NCBI GenBank assembly: GCA_900491605.1
Contig: UESW01004999.1
Coordinates: forward strand, 312,028-376,027
From: Calamus simplicifolius
Lineage: Eukaryota > Streptophyta > Magnoliopsida > Arecales > Arecaceae
DNA: 64,000 nt
Direction: 5' to 3'
The position numbers and the translations under genes are program-made. How positions within the stretch are numbered: the stretch's first letter is position 1; every line of letters begins with the position of its first letter. This document shows, in pieces, positions 21,849 to 32,140 of this stretch. The notes beneath the pieces are model-generated. The model was not told where the DNA came from and searched no databases. It saw only the letters and a program-made list of their open reading frames with translations.

Positions 21849-24039
21849 TGTGAGCCCCGGATCCTCACCATGTGAGGATCCGTCTTCTTGGACCGGAGGA
21901 GGGGGAGGCGCCGCAGCCGTACCGCACGCGGGCGGCTCCCCAACACCGCTGGTCAAAGAGGGCGGCGCCCTCTTCTCTCTCACACAGTGGAGGCCTCCCC
22001 ATGCCTCTATAAATGGGGAGGAAGAGGGGAGCCTCTTCCTCCATCTATCGCCATCAAAGAGCCGGTAATTCCCCCCCTTCTTCCACGATTTTTCTTGAGG
22101 CAGGGAGCGGGTGAACGGGAGGAATTCCTCCCGTTACCGTGCCCGGCCGCTCGAGGCGGCCGGAGGAGCGGGGAGGGGAGGTGGCCGGCCGCCCGAGGCG
22201 GCCGGAGAAGGCATTGGAGGGCCGCCGGGCGGCCCTCCCTTCTTTTGGAGCCAAGCCGCTCCGCGGCTTGGTTCGGGCCCGGCGGAGTGCCCGCCGGCTC
22301 GCCGGGCCCGGGCTGCTATCGGCGGCCTCCACCGGCGTCGGGGCAGCGTCCGGTGGAGGTCCGGTCGGCCATGGTGGCCGGCCGTGCCACCGGCACGGGT
22401 AGAAGCCGCGGCGGGCAATGGGAGAGAGAGAGGGAAATAGAGGAAGAGAGAGAAGAGGAGGAGCTCGGCCACGGCGACGGTCGGCCCCGGGCCGGTCGGC
22501 GGTGGCCGGGCCCCTCCGAAAAGTGGCCGGCGGCGGCCCCGGCCGCCGGCACATGCTTCCCCTGTTTCATTCAAAACAGGGGAGGCGGGCGGGTGATGAG
22601 GGGGGAGCGGGCCGATTCGGGCCGTTCCCCCATTTTGGGCCCTATTGGGCCGTTTCGCGAGCAATTTTGGGCCACGATTTGAACCTTGTATTGGGTCAAA
22701 AATGAAAAAATAAAAGTATGCCCCGGATCAGTGTTGATTCTAGTTTCTGAGGGTATTTTTATTTTTCCATTTGGGCTTATGTAGTGGGAGATATTCAAGC
22801 CCCAAGTTGGCCCCGGGATTAAAATTGGGTAGAGCTAAAAGCTATTTTGATATGCTACTTTTGGGGACTAAAAATTGGGAAATTGATGCTGTAGGTACCC
22901 AGGTGCTTAAATAGCCGAATTATATCTTTGGATTAGCGCCAGGAGGTAAGTAAGCCATTTATTATAATTTTCATAATTTATTTAAATATGAAAATTATGG
23001 ATATATTACATTATTTGGAAAAAATGCGACAAAATGGAATTTTGTTATACAATTGGGAATCTGCTATAATATATGTGATTACTGATATTTTGTAAAGTAA
23101 TGGATTATAAATGTGCAAAAATTGAATGATGTAATTATTTTGGCTTTGCAAAAATATACTGGTATTATTGATGTATTTTATGCTATGAATGTACAAATCA
23201 CTGTATATATGATACGAGGAGCTTATGCTCATGATGATGCATGATGTACTATATAAAATATGATGATATGTGTCACCGCGGTTCTCATATGATGTGAAAT
23301 GCTGAGAGATACGGGACCCACCTCCACAGGGGGAGATATGTGGAGGACACACATCTAGAGGATGTGATGTGATTGATATATTGCATAACGCACACACATC
23401 TAGAGGATGTATTGTGATTGGTTATGATATATGGCATAACGCTGGTACCAGGACCCTTCCTCTTAGGGGACATTAAAGAGTGATACACCAGATGGGTGTT
23501 GTAGGGCCGTGGGACACATAAGGAATTAATAATTATATGAATACAGTGGATTTGCTTACATTGCATATTTCAGTATTTATTGTATAATTAAGCTTTCAAA
23601 ATTATTTGAGCTGATGATATACATGTCTTGATAACATGATGAATGTATTTGAAATTGGAAGCTTTATACATGGAAATATGGTTTGATAATATTTTGATGA
23701 AATGATTATTTAATAGTAGGCTTACTTATTGAGTGTAAGCTCATATAAATCTTACAATATTTTTCAGAGCCACAGAACTGAAGAATGGGATCTGGGGTAG
23801 TTGGAGCTTCATTCAGAGGAAACTAAAATCCAACATTTTGTTATAACCCCTGTGACTTATGTATGATGGGCATGTAGCCTAAAACCAATGATTATGATTT
23901 GTATTAAGAACCATTTAAATTGGATGATATATAATTATTATCACTTCTGGTATTAAATGTTATATTTTGGAACGCCTTGCATGCCAGGCATGCGGCGGGT
24001 TGCCACCCCTAGATCCAATATAGGGTCTGGGGCGTGACA
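21849..24039 (+). repeat. 3' LTR of the Gypsy element (2191 bp)
   Basis: Collinear with 14722-16913, with the same termini, the same hairpin (21859-21881) and the same TATA box (22007-22015). Differences are scattered transitions plus small indels, several of them one-base changes in G or C runs. Confidence 0.95.
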
Positions 24040-24044
24040 GCTAT
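24040..24044. repeat. Target site duplication GCTAT, right copy
   Basis: Matches 14717-14721 exactly and proves a complete integrase-mediated insertion. Confidence 0.93.
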
Positions 24045-24080
24045 AGCCGTGATCTTGGGGGTATTCCGCGTTCCCCAACA
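24045..24080 (+). repeat. Right end of the interrupted LTR-like sequence
   Basis: AGCCGTGATCTTGGGGGTATT...CCCCAACA continues the sequence cut at 14721 and ends in a typical LTR terminus. No primer site follows, so it may be a solo or 3' LTR. Confidence 0.45.
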
Positions 24081-24208
24081 GGAAGAACATCGGATAGCCT
24101 GAACCTTGCTTTTAGTCTGAACATTGCTTTAAGATTCATGCTTCAATTGACTATGTGCTTAATCTTCGGTGAGCTTTGTCATTCTTTGCGATCGATCTTC
24201 TTCGGCTA

Positions 24209-25540
24209 ATGGCTTCAGCTATCCCTCCTACTTTAATGGCTACGAATGGTGCTAAGAAGAGTCGAAAGGCTTGGAGCAGGATTGCGGAGCCCGGCTTTGT
24301 GTGAGTTTCTTCTTCCCCATCGTCGGAAGTGGTGGCAATGCTGAAGGGCTATTTTTCCAACATAGTCCAAGTTCCAGCAGTGGCTCTGAAGGAGGCAAGT
24401 GATTGCTGGGAGGAGAAGGTCATCTTGGCTAGACCTTCCATCGTTGGGTTCCACCGAAAGCCATCATCCGGGAATTCTGACAAGCGGATGTCCTCGACGA
24501 CATTTAACCTGTAAGTCTGGCTCACCGCTATCATATCTTTTGTTTTGCTAATTCTCAAGCCAAAAAGATGGTGTTGGGAAAGCCATGGGTGGCCAACGGC
24601 TAACCAATCGCTACTGAGGGATGGCATTGGAGTTCATACTGGCAACGGACTCTGTGGCTTCGATCCTTTTTTGGGTGAGGCTACCCAACCTTTCTCTGGA
24701 ATTCCGGAATGATGAAATCTTGAGAGCTATTCTGGCATTGGGGCCACTTCATCTACTCCGACTGTGCTACTCAGCTGAAGAATAGGGAGGTTTGCACGGG
24801 CGTGCGTGCGAATCGATCTTCGGAACCCGCTCCGGCCGAGAGTCAGAGTTCGGGGGAAGGGATCACCCTTCTGGCAACAATTTCAATATGAACATCTCGA
24901 GGGAATCTGTCCCAATTGCGGGTCGCTGCACCTCATCGGCTCCTGTTCGTCATCGCCTCTGCCCACTGATCTAGAGAAGTCATCACAGGGTTCTAATTTC
25001 GGCCCTTGGATGGTGGCCATTCGCCAACGGAGGTCTTTCTTTGGCAACCCGTCGGAGCTGAAGAAAAAGAAGACCCACTCTGATCCAAACTCTGCTGCAG
25101 CTAATCCACGATCGGCTTCAGTTCCGCGCTCGGCCCCATCATTGGATGGCTGGCAAGAGCCTGGGAAGCTAGCTTGCCGTCACATTCAGAAGTCAGGCAA
25201 GGCCCTGGTCATAGATGCCGAGGTTTCGGAGCTAGTTGTCACTAGGATGAAGGAGATTGAAGGCCTGTCTGTGGGTTTCAGTAGAAATAGAGCTGTGTCG
25301 ATTGAAGGACTGTGTACCGGTATCAGTGAACCAGAGAGGGCTGAAATTCAGACTGAATGTTCTGGCCCTCAGCTAAAGCTGAACCAAAAGTTGACCACTG
25401 AGAACTCATTTGCCCTTCTTGATACGGACAAATGGGTAGGTAGGTCCGTGGCTCGTAGGGATGCCAACCCGGGTCCCTCAAAGCGGACTAGGCCCGAGGA
25501 GACCCAATCCCAGCGGATTATCTCCAAAATTGAAAAATGA
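24209..25540 (+). pseudogene. LINE-1 ORF1, RNA-binding protein remnant
   Basis: The start MASAIPPTLMATNG is followed by a Ser-rich stretch and degenerate DUF4283-like sequence (around 24300-24500). A better conserved part at 24806-25540 contains RIDLRNPLRPRVRVRG, FWQQFQYEHLEGICPNCG and SLHLIGSC (a CCHC knuckle). A Lys/Arg-rich tail ends at a TGA at 25538-25540. LINE-2 has the equivalent RIDLRRPLRP and YESLEGICSLCGS. ORF1 of plant LINEs coats the LINE RNA. At least one frameshift or stop separates the two halves. Confidence 0.75.
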
Positions 25541-25960
25541 AAAGGAAAAGGGGTAGCTTCTACTTCAAATATCACAAAGGACAAATTCACTTTTACAGTT
25601 TCTTCGAACCCAGCTCGGGGTCTTGTTATTTCGGCTAGTAGGAGTGATCAGACTTCTTGTAGCCAGGGTACAGTCCTTGTAGGGACAAGGTCCAGTCAAA
25701 TAAGGTGGAGGGATGATGCCATGAGTCGGTAGTCTCTTGCTTTAAAGTGGCAATCTAGGGGCAGGGCAATGATTCCATGCTCTCTGCTGAGTCCCCTGCA
25801 TTGTAGAGACTGTAGCTGAGACTGAAGCTCAATTGGAGGATAATCAATTGATGGATTGTACTACTCAGAAGGAAGAGGCTGGTACCCTATCTAGTGGGTA
25901 CCTTTCTGATAATGCTATGTTGGAGGACCAGGTTGAGCCCCATCCTCCCCCAACTAGTAA

Positions 25961-28900
25961 ATGAAGATTCTAATCTAAAATGTTAGAGGAGCTCAAAAAC
26001 CTTCTTTTTGATCCTCTTTTGGGAGACTAATGCAGCTTCACAATTTTGATATCTATGTTCTTGTGAAAATTCGGTTATCGAAAAATAGCCTGGCCCGATT
26101 TAGGAGACAGGTTGCCAGATCTTGGTCTTCTTATGCTATGGAGTCAGAGGGTCTATCTGTGGGATTGTAGCCATTTGGTGCAACACCACTATTATGGTGG
26201 ATGCCTTTTATCAATGCAATTAGCAGATTGCTCTTGTTATCTCGAAGAGGACTTCTGACCCCTGGTTCCTCTCGGATGTATATGCTAGCACTAACTTCAG
26301 GGAAAGGCATGTCCTATGGTCTGAGATACTCTCTCTCTTGCCCAGGGTTTTTCATTCATCATTGCTGGTGATTTTAATTATATTACTGGCGCCAATAAAA
26401 AGAAAGGTGGTAGGCAGGTTATTGACTCAGTGGAAATTTCTGAGTTCAGGACCTTTATCTCTTCAGCTGGGTTGCTGGATTTGGGATTCTCGGGTCCTTA
26501 ATTCACCTGGTGTAATAATCACCAGGGTTTGGCTTGTGTCTAAAAAAGATTGGACAGAGCCATGGCCACAGTCCAATGGCTTCAAAAGTATCCTTCTGCT
26601 ATAGTTACTCACCTTCCCAGGATTGCCTCCGATCACTGTCCCATTCTAATATCCACTAAGGTTGATTATCATCAGTGGAGATAGTTTAGATTCGAGCAAT
26701 TCCGGACTTCATATTCCTCGGCTAGATCCATCATATCCTAGGTCTGGCATATACCTATGAAAGGTAATGCTATTTATCGACTTTCTAGGTGTCTGGAGAT
26801 AGTAAGACGCAGGCTCTCTAAATGGAACAGACTAGAGGTTGGGGACATAGTAAGAAAAATAGAGCAAGTGGAAGCAGATATTGCTACCCTCCAGACCAAA
26901 TAGGATTAGAAAGGCTATCTCCCTGATGCTGACCTCACTTCTCTTCGAGCTAAGGTCGCTCTTCACCATTCCCTTCTTCAACAGCAGGAGACTTATTGAA
27001 GGCAGAGATCTAAGGTTCAGTGGATTCAAGATGGGGACCGCAATACCAAATATTTTCATTAGGCCATCCTAAAGCATCGTGCTGCCAACTGGATTCGGTG
27101 ATTAGTTGATGAGGAGGGGCATTATCAGCAGGATATCCTAGTCATCCAGGATCAGTTATTACATTTCTTTAGTCTAGATGGACTGAGCATTCTTGTGATG
27201 GGGCTCCTATTTTTTGGGTTCCATCCTCCAAGAAAGTCTCTGCATATGAGAATGGCCTTCTTATCAGGCCGATCACAGCAAATGAGATATGCATGACCTT
27301 ATGGGAACTAGGGCCTAACAAGGTGCTTGGGTCTGATGGGTTTTCGCCTTTCTTTTTTCGTCACTATTAGGATATTGTTAGCCAGGAGGTTATTCACGCC
27401 ATTCAGATTGCCTTCCAATCTAAATCCATTCCTGTTGATTGGAATTAGACTTTCATCACTCTTGTGCCTAAGCGCACTGATGCTTCCATCCCTCAACACT
27501 ATCAGCTCATCAGCCTGTGCAGTACCTTGTACAAGGTCTATGCGTGCCTTTTAGTCTCCCGCCTGCGAGATATGATTCCTCATCTTATCTCTGCTGAACA
27601 TGGTCTTTTATTAGAGGGTGGAGAATTTTGGATAACGTCTTTATAGCCCAGGAGTTTATGCATGATCTTCAGGGAGCCTCAGCCAGATAGTGTTTCATGA
27701 GTGTTAAGCTTGATATGGAGTGAGCCTATGATAGATTGAGCTCGGTTTTTTTGCACCAAACTCTTTATAAATTTGAATTTGATGACCTATTTATTGATTG
27801 AATTATGGCCTGCATCTAGAAGCCATCATTCTCTCTGATCATTAATGGTAATCAGACCGATTTCTTCCACTCTACTATGAGGCTGAGACAGGGGTGCCCA
27901 TTATCCCCTTTTTTGTTCATCCTGGCTGCGAACGACCTATCTCGTGTATTCTATCAAGCACAGCAGGATTGTCACATTGCCCCCTTTATGACAGGCCCCC
28001 TGAGCCCCTTGATATCTCATCTTCTTTTTGTGGATGACTGTATACTTCTAGGCCAGGCTACTCTTCGTAATGTGGCTAGTTATGCTTCCATTATTCAGTG
28101 CTACTGTCAAGCTTCTGGTCAGAAGGTCAACTTAGAAAAGTCTATGATCTGCTTCAGTCTGAAGACCACCTGAACAACTAGGAAAGTCATACACAAAACC
28201 TTGGGCATCTTTACTAAGGTTGATCGCTATCATACTTGGGGATCCCTATTACGGAAAGACGTCCTTGCATTAGTGATTACACTAATATTGAGCGATAGGT
28301 CCATGATCGCATTGATGGTTGGCAGGTCACTGGTTTATCTATGATGGCGAGGATCACTCTTATCTACTTAGTTCTTACGTCCCTTCCTCTACATCTACTA
28401 TCTAATACTGCCATCCCGATTACTTGCCTAAGGAGGATAGAGAGATGCTTCAGGGACTTTCTTTGGGCATCTATGCAGGATGGTCACGGTATTCATCTTC
28501 AGGCATGGGATTTGGTATATATGCCGCTTCATAAAGGTGGTCTTAAAATTTAGTCACTGATTGTCAGAGAGATGCTCTGATTGCTAGACACGCTTCATGG
28601 TTTCTTCTTGATCTGCACTGTCTATAGAGCTCCTTTATGCATGCTAGATATGGTGACTAGACTCCTTCTATGGACTCTCAGCCTATCCATGGGTATTCTT
28701 TTTTCTAGAAGGAGGTTGTCGGTATGCTCCGACTATTCTGAATAACATCTTATGAATGATCGAAGATGGCTCCTCAGTTGATGTTGTTCAGGACACTTGG
28801 ATTTCTGATCTTCCCCTTTCCCGATGGCCTACTTTTATTAGCATTGATGTTCCGAATAGCATGAGGGTTAATGATATGATCACTTATGATCCCTCCTCCT

Positions 28901-30082
28901 GGCATACCCCCATGGTGACCTATTTATTTGAGGAGCTTTCTCGGTGGATTCTTTCTATTCCGCTCATCCCGGGGCACATAGCTGATATGAGGTTATGGCG
29001 GAGATCTTGTCTTTCTAGGGCTCCCACCAGGGACCTTATGAAGGTGTATAGACCACAGCCTCAGGGCACGAGGGATGCTGCTTGGATTTGGAAACTCCCT
29101 ATTCATCCCAGGGTTCAGCTCTTCATATGGAAGGTTGTGTGGGACTGTCTCCCTACTTGTTCCCTGCTCTCTGGGAAGGGACTATCCATCCAGGCAACTT
29201 GCCCTTTGTGTGGGTAGGAGGAGGAGACTGCAGACCATGCTATCTTTATCTACCTTAGAGTGAGCTAGATCTAGCTGAGGATGGATTGTTACTGTAGAGT
29301 GGATGATACAGGCTCTTTGTAGTCTCCTTTCCTAGATGATCTTCGAAGGACCATCCAGCAGAAGGGCATCCTTTGGGCAATTATAGCCTATTAGATTTGG
29401 TTATCGCGGAATCTGCTTATCTTGACTGATAATGCTATATCTTCTCACAGGATTGTATGGAAAGTTAGATCTCTATCCGCGGAATTTACACTTCATCGCA
29501 ACGGTACTGATTGTGACACCTCTGGCCATTGGGGATTCCTTGCTGCTTCGGTAGCGAACCAGCATACGGTTTTCATCTCTTGGGAGCTTCCCTCCAGGGT
29601 TTATCAAAATCAACTTTAATGGAAGGTGTTCGGGAAAGATTAGCATGTTTAGCCTTTATTATTCAAGGGATCAATGGAGCTTTGCTGTCGGTGGACAGTT
29701 TTGGCATCCTAGACTCCTTTGTCCCTATGGCTGAGCTTTATGCAGCTTGGGCTGGTATTTCCTATGCTGCACGGATTCTTCATGCTCACAGCCTTTTCAT
29801 TGAGGAGGATTCTCTGTCATCCGGTGGCTTCAGATGGGAAGTTGCAACCAAGTCCCCATCAATCCCCTACTCCTCGACATTTGGTCTGTTCTTTGGAAAG
29901 TTCACAGAGCCGAGATCTGGCATATCTACTAGGAAGCTAATTCAGTGATGAACTGGATGATAGCCTCTGTGGCCCATTATACGAAATTTTGGATATGGAA
30001 CCAAGGTGACCCCTGTTCCCTTGTCCTCAAGCAAATCTTATATTCTGATATATCTGGGCTGACTCGCACTAGGATAGTGTGA
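25961..30082 (+). pseudogene. LINE-1 ORF2, endonuclease/RT/RNase H remnant
   Basis: It starts ATG AAG ATT CTA ATC TAA, so the sixth codon is already a stop, followed by NVRGA. The endonuclease keeps IAGDFNY (about 26360). RT keeps PQHYQLISLC, RLRQGCPLSPFLF and LLFVDDCILL (27480-28060). The zf-RVT-like region has WKLPIHPRVQLFIWK and ATCPLCG (29080-29216). RNase H keeps MAELYAAWAGISYAA (about 29725) and the end SGLTRTRIV stops at 30082. The catalytic YADD/FADD position reads FVDD. It is non-functional. Confidence 0.85.
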
Positions 30083-30112
30083 TCACCCTTCTGTACCAAA
30101 ATAAAAACTAGA

Positions 30113-30686
30113 ATTGGTTTCTAGTCAATGATATCCCATCGGCTAAGCTGGCTTGGGTTGTAACAAGTAATGCCTCTTTTAAGTGGCAGTTTACCAAAGC
30201 CGCATTCCGTTCAATCTGATACACAACCAATTAATTTCCCTCTTCAGGAAAGATTTGCAGGTTCAGCATTTATTATCCATAAGATCGATGGAGCAATGTT
30301 GGTGACGGATGACCTCGGCCTCTTAGACTTCTCTTTTTCTTTGGCTGAGCTTTATGCAGCCTAAGCAGGTATTTTCTACACTATTTGGATGCTTTATGCT
30401 CATATTCTTTTCATTGAGGAGGACTCTCTTACTATTATCCGATGGCTTTGGTAGGACTGCCACGATTATGTCTAATCAACTCTTTGCTTCATGACATTTG
30501 GTCTATTCTTTAGAATGTTCATAAAGTTCAAATCTGTCGTACGTATCTATCGAGAAACCAACTCTGCGACTGACTAAGTAATGATCTCTATGACCTATTA
30601 TTCTAGATTTTAGATTTAAAAATTAGGAGACTCCTATTCTATTGTACTTAAATAAATTTTATTTTTCTGATCTATCAGAATTGATT
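30113..30686 (+). pseudogene. Second LINE 3' fragment (RNase H remnant)
   Basis: A diverged repeat of the RNase H end of LINE-1: GSAFIIHKIDGAML, LAELYAA then a stop, and FIEEDSLTIIRWLW. It ends in an AT-rich stretch and SDLSELITS-like sequence just before the inverted-arm element. It is either a separate 5'-truncated LINE or a local duplication. Confidence 0.7.
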
Positions 30687-31010
30687 ACTAGTGTTGCCAC
30701 CGGGATCTGTCCTCCGACTCGGGCACGGTCGGTCTCCTGACCTAGGCTTCCTCCTGGGCGGACCTGCACAGAAGTCCTCACGCGAGAGGCGTTGGGGGTG
30801 GCCCTCCGCGGAAGACCCTCCGATACTCAAGTCAGTAGGGATCGATGATCAACAGAAATGAGGAGAAGGATCTCTCTGGGGAGTCCCTCCAGGGATGGCC
30901 AATCGGGAGCTCTGGGGAGCGCCGACGAGCAGTGAAGGTGAAAAAGAGTGAGTGAGAGTGAGAGTAAGCCAGGAGCTGTGAGCGCATACCTGAGAGAATC
31001 TGAGAATATC

Positions 31011-31020
31011 ATATTTATAG
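31011..31020 (-). promoter_or_regulatory. TATA box in the left arm, pointing outward
   Basis: The minus strand reads CTATAAATAT, matching the box in the right arm (36311-36320). It directs transcription leftward, toward the LINE remnants. Confidence 0.55.
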
Positions 31021-31309
31021 GCAATCACCTGGATCTTGAGCGCCTTCTTGAAGGTTCGAAGGTTGTTAAGATACAGAAATGATTTGAATCAAGCTATTGT
31101 AAGGCCGGTGGGATCCGTATCTTGTTCGTTGAAGGATCGACGGCTGGGAGAGCTCTTTGATGGCCCGAGATCTGATGAATGCATAGGTCCCAGGCAGTTA
31201 TTCTAGATCCTAGACCACTCCTCGATATGATTCTTTGTTTGGGATTCTGTTATGCTAGGCCTGGGCTCTCCCACGTCGGGTTCCATGGAGGTGTGTGTCG
31301 AGCCATGGA

Positions 31310-31490
31310 TTGCTCGAGGGTACCGCTCTATGGAAGCTCGGGGAAGCCGAGCTATGGGTCGCTCGGGAAAATCGATTTGGGTATAGCTCGGGGAAGCCGA
31401 GCTATGGGTAGTTTGGGGAAATCGAGCTATGTGTAGCTCGAGGAAGCCGAGCTATGGGTAGCTCGGGGAAGCCGAGCTATGGGTAGCTCC
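31310..31490. repeat. Tandem hairpin repeats AGCTCGG-GGAAG-CCGAGCT, left arm
   Basis: Repeats of about 24-25 bp (AGCTCGGGGAAGCCGAGCT plus ATGGGT). Each intact unit forms a 7-bp stem with a 5-base loop. The same array in inverted order is at 35790-36010. Confidence 0.85.
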
Positions 31491-31935
31491 CTCGGCCCTA
31501 GCCGAGCTACTTTGTCCCTCGGCCCTAGCCGAGCTACTTCATCCCTCGGCCCTAGCCAAGCCACTTCGCCCCTCGGCCCTAGCCGAGCTATTTTCATCCC
31601 TCGGCCCTAGCCGAGCTACTTCATCCCTCGAGCCTAGCCGAGCTACTTCGCCCCTCGGCCCTAACCGAGCCACTTCGCCCCTCGGCCCTAGCCGAGCTAT
31701 TTTTGTCCCTCGGCCCTAGCCGAGCCACTTCGTCCCTCGGCCCTAGCCGAGCTATTTTTGTCCCTCGGCCCTAGCCGAGCTACTTCGTCCCTCGGTCCTA
31801 GCCGAGCTATTTTGTCCCTCGGCCCTAGCTGAGCCACTTCGTCCCTCGGCCCTAGCCGAGCTATTTTATCCCTCGGCCCTAGCCGACCTACCTCATTCTT
31901 CGGCCCTAGCCGAGCCACTGCGTCATTCGGCTTAA
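31488..31935. repeat. 27-bp minisatellite, about 16 copies, each a hairpin
   Basis: The unit is CCCTCGGCCCTAGCCGAGCT plus ACTTCGT, 27-28 bp. Nearly every copy keeps CTCGGC and GCCGAG around the loop CCTA. Copies differ mainly after CCGAGC (TACTTCGT, CACTTCGC or TATTTTTGT). There are no unique spacers. It starts exactly where the left arm is truncated. Confidence 0.92.
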
Positions 31936-32140
31936 GCCAAGTTGAACCGTCTCTCAACCCCCATCTTTTATACCAAGCTGCGTTGTCGCTTGATTCTCTC
32001 GTCGGGGCTATCCCTATGCCTTGGCCTCGACCAAGATGTTCCCTCCGGAAAAACGAACCAAGTGGTACGCACAGCTGGGACAAAAATTTAAGACGAGAAG
32101 TCATCCAAGGAAGACAAACAAATGAAAACAACTGACACGT

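Larger units (their letters stand above)
14722..24039 (+). mobile_element. Full-length Ty3/Gypsy chromovirus, Tekay/Del-like
   Basis: The element has two near-identical LTRs (14722-16913 and 21849-24039, TGTGAGCC...GTGACA), a Met-tRNA primer site, a gag-pol region, a polypurine tract and a perfect 5-bp TSD. The domain order gag, protease, RT, RNase H, integrase marks Ty3/Gypsy. The chromodomain-like tail (PYVKLQWSNH, ATWELEEE) and long LTRs fit the Tekay/Del branch. LTR differences look like roughly 2% by eye, so insertion was fairly recent. It landed inside an older LTR-like sequence. Confidence 0.95.
24083..30110 (+). mobile_element. L1-type LINE, old and heavily mutated (LINE-1)
   Basis: It is collinear with LINE-2 at 48401-54548: a 5' leader sharing TGCTTTAAGATTC, ORF1 with a zinc knuckle, endonuclease, RT, zf-RVT and RNase H, ending near TGATCACCC...CTGTACCAAAATAAAAAC. 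Stops occur every few dozen codons. The 5' end abuts the LTR-like end at 24080; no target duplication was recognised. Confidence 0.85.
30692..31490 (-). repeat. Left inverted arm (truncated LTR, minus orientation)
   Basis: The reverse complement matches the right-hand LTR from its CAACA end back into its hairpin repeats, including CCCACGTCGGGTTCCATGG-like sequence and a TATA box. It breaks off inside the AGCTCGG repeats at about 31490, where the CTCGGCC minisatellite begins. Confidence 0.8.

Noticed and set aside
31488..31935. Possible CRISPR-like array
   Set aside because: The 27-bp units are contiguous with no unique spacers, in a plant nuclear context; it is a minisatellite.
31697..32131. 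144-codon minus-strand ORF with repeated ARLGPRDEV peptide
   Set aside because: The repeat is a translation of the 27-bp minisatellite (a multiple of three), so openness is automatic; no start context or domain supports a protein.
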